In this document: positions 63,234-64,000 of the stretch, piece after piece
Numbering within the stretch: the first letter of the stretch is position 1
How the letters are laid out: the number at the start of each line of letters is the position of its first letter
Assembly: GCA_009720755.1 (NCBI GenBank)
Contig: WNKV01000017.1
Coordinates: forward strand, 1-64,000
Length of the DNA stretch: 64,000 nt
From: Rhodoplanes serenus
GTDB taxonomy: Bacteria; Pseudomonadota; Alphaproteobacteria; Rhizobiales; Xanthobacteraceae
Direction of reading: 5' to 3'
Notes under the pieces: generated by a model
The model's input: the letters and a program-made list of their open reading frames with translations, nothing else
Database searches by the model: none
Told to the model about the DNA's origin: nothing
Translations under genes and position numbers: made by a program

Positions 63234-64000
63234 TCATCGCTGCAACCTGACCCCGACCGTCACCAGGGTGGCGTCCCAGTCGACGTTCGGCAGGTTCGAG
63301 CGCAGCCAGTCGTGGCGCACCTCGGTCTTGAACTGGATCTCGCGGCTGAGCTTGTAGAGCATCGCGAACGACACGTAGTAGCGGTGATCGAGGCGCGGCG
63401 AGCCGAAATAGTCGTCGATGCCGGTGCCGATCTTGGCGGTGCCGATCAGCCAGCGCCGGAACGAGTGGTCGACCTGGAGGCCGACGTCGCGGCTGAACAC
63501 GCCCGACAGGCCCGGCACGATGATCTCGGCGGCGCGCGAGGTGGCGATCAGCTTGGCGGTGGTCAGCTCGGAGGCCGTGTAGGTGAGCGCGGCGTCGATG
63601 GTGAGCCCGTCGATGGTGGTCAGCCGCGGGTCCTCGTAGACCCGCCACAGCCAGCCGAGCGACGCCTCGCCGACCAGCTTGCGCGAGAACTCGAAGGCGG
63701 TGCCGGCCTTGACGGCCCAGCCGCCGGAGTCGCGGTCGAAGCCGTTGCGGTCGATCTTCTGCGAATGGACGCGGGTATCGGCGCTCGTCTCGACGAACGG
63801 CCGCAGGCCGGGCTTGAGCTCGTAGCTGACCCGCAGCGCGCCGCCGTACTGGTTGTACTCGCGGTCGGCATTGCTGAGGGTGGCGCCGTTGAGCAGCTCC
63901 GAGTCCTGATACTGCTGGTGATCGATCAGGGTCTTGCCGGTCACCTCCAGCCGGTTGAACTGCTGGGTGTAGCCGAAGGTCGCGCCGACCGTGGTGACCA
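63234..64000 (-). CDS. Outer-membrane beta-barrel protein, 5' end beyond the window
   Basis: Partial gene: at least 255 codons, ending at the window edge in an open frame. The visible C-terminal portion contains barrel-type strands with alternating hydrophobicity (GGALRVSYELKPGLRPFVETSADTRVH, RWLIGTAKIGTGIDDYFG, REIQFKTEVRHDWLRSN, ending GVRLQR). It resembles exopolysaccharide-associated outer-membrane barrels (BBP2-like) of alphaproteobacteria. The start and signal peptide are not in this sequence. Confidence 0.75.
   Translation of the reverse strand, partial: VTTVGATFGYTQQFNRLEVTGKTLIDHQQYQDSELLNGATLSNADREYNQYGGALRVSYELKPGLRPFVETSADTRVHSQKIDRNGFDRDSGGWAVKAGTAFEFSRKLVGEASLGWLWRVYEDPRLTTIDGLTIDAALTYTASELTTAKLIATSRAAEIIVPGLSGVFSRDVGLQVDHSFRRWLIGTAKIGTGIDDYFGSPRLDHRYYVSFAMLYKLSREIQFKTEVRHDWLRSNLPNVDWDATLVTVGVRLQR

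Overview
This is a high-GC window, roughly two thirds or more G+C throughout, with the gene content of an alphaproteobacterium. The best guess is order Hyphomicrobiales (Rhizobiales), a Rhodoplanes-, Blastochloris- or Bradyrhizobium-like lineage. The support is a RegB/RegA redox pair, FixK-type TTGA-N6-TCAA boxes, a Mur-type manganese operator pair, an RpoH sigma factor, MmcB and DUF6476 proteins, an intracellular PHB depolymerase and Omp25-like barrels. Genus is inference; there is no rRNA in the window.

Layout. 1-467: a G/C homopolymer tract and dispersed intergenic repeats. 468-8579: an HAE1-type RND efflux pump, then a compact four-gene Mn-type ABC importer (sitABCD-like) behind two palindromic operators, then an outer-membrane barrel. 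8618-23280: a metal/efflux island with two heavy-metal RND systems. The first is adaptor-permease-DUF3240 on the minus strand. The second is two paralogous adaptors plus one permease on the plus strand, facing a TolC-like channel gene. Between them lies a 686-residue outer-membrane protein that looks like an Omp25-type barrel joined to an OprB-type porin. 23678-27738: a ThDP-dependent acetolactate-synthase-like enzyme, a TetR regulator, a small cysteine-rich protein with two FixK-like boxes, and a tandem universal stress protein with its own FixK-like box. 28041-35998: a glycolate/glyoxylate module, glcD-glcE-glcF, then a histone-H1-like gene and a malate synthase A carrying a roughly 320-residue H1-like N-terminal extension. 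36422-43918: a TorF-family porin, purA, an unknown membrane-anchored protein, rpoH, rluD and a DUF6476 gene. 44096-45176: tRNA-Glu followed by a broken tyrosine integrase, a scar of an integrated element. 45095-56637: terC, a MASE1-type histidine kinase with a FixJ-type regulator, a three-gene catabolic-looking set (CMD protein, zinc alcohol dehydrogenase, CocE/NonD hydrolase), mmcB, and a DUF898/M48 protease pair. 56656-64000: regA and regB, small genes including an orphan BrnA-like antitoxin, an ABC-2 exporter pair, phaZ and a truncated outer-membrane barrel.

How the parts connect. GlcDEF oxidises glycolate to glyoxylate and malate synthase condenses glyoxylate with acetyl-CoA to malate, so 28041-35998 reads as one metabolic unit. 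The FixK-like boxes and RegB/RegA point to a low-oxygen or redox-responsive lifestyle, and PhaZ to PHB turnover. The most unusual object is the H1-like/malate synthase fusion at 33461-35998. Next are the two-adaptor metal RND system and the fused barrel porin.
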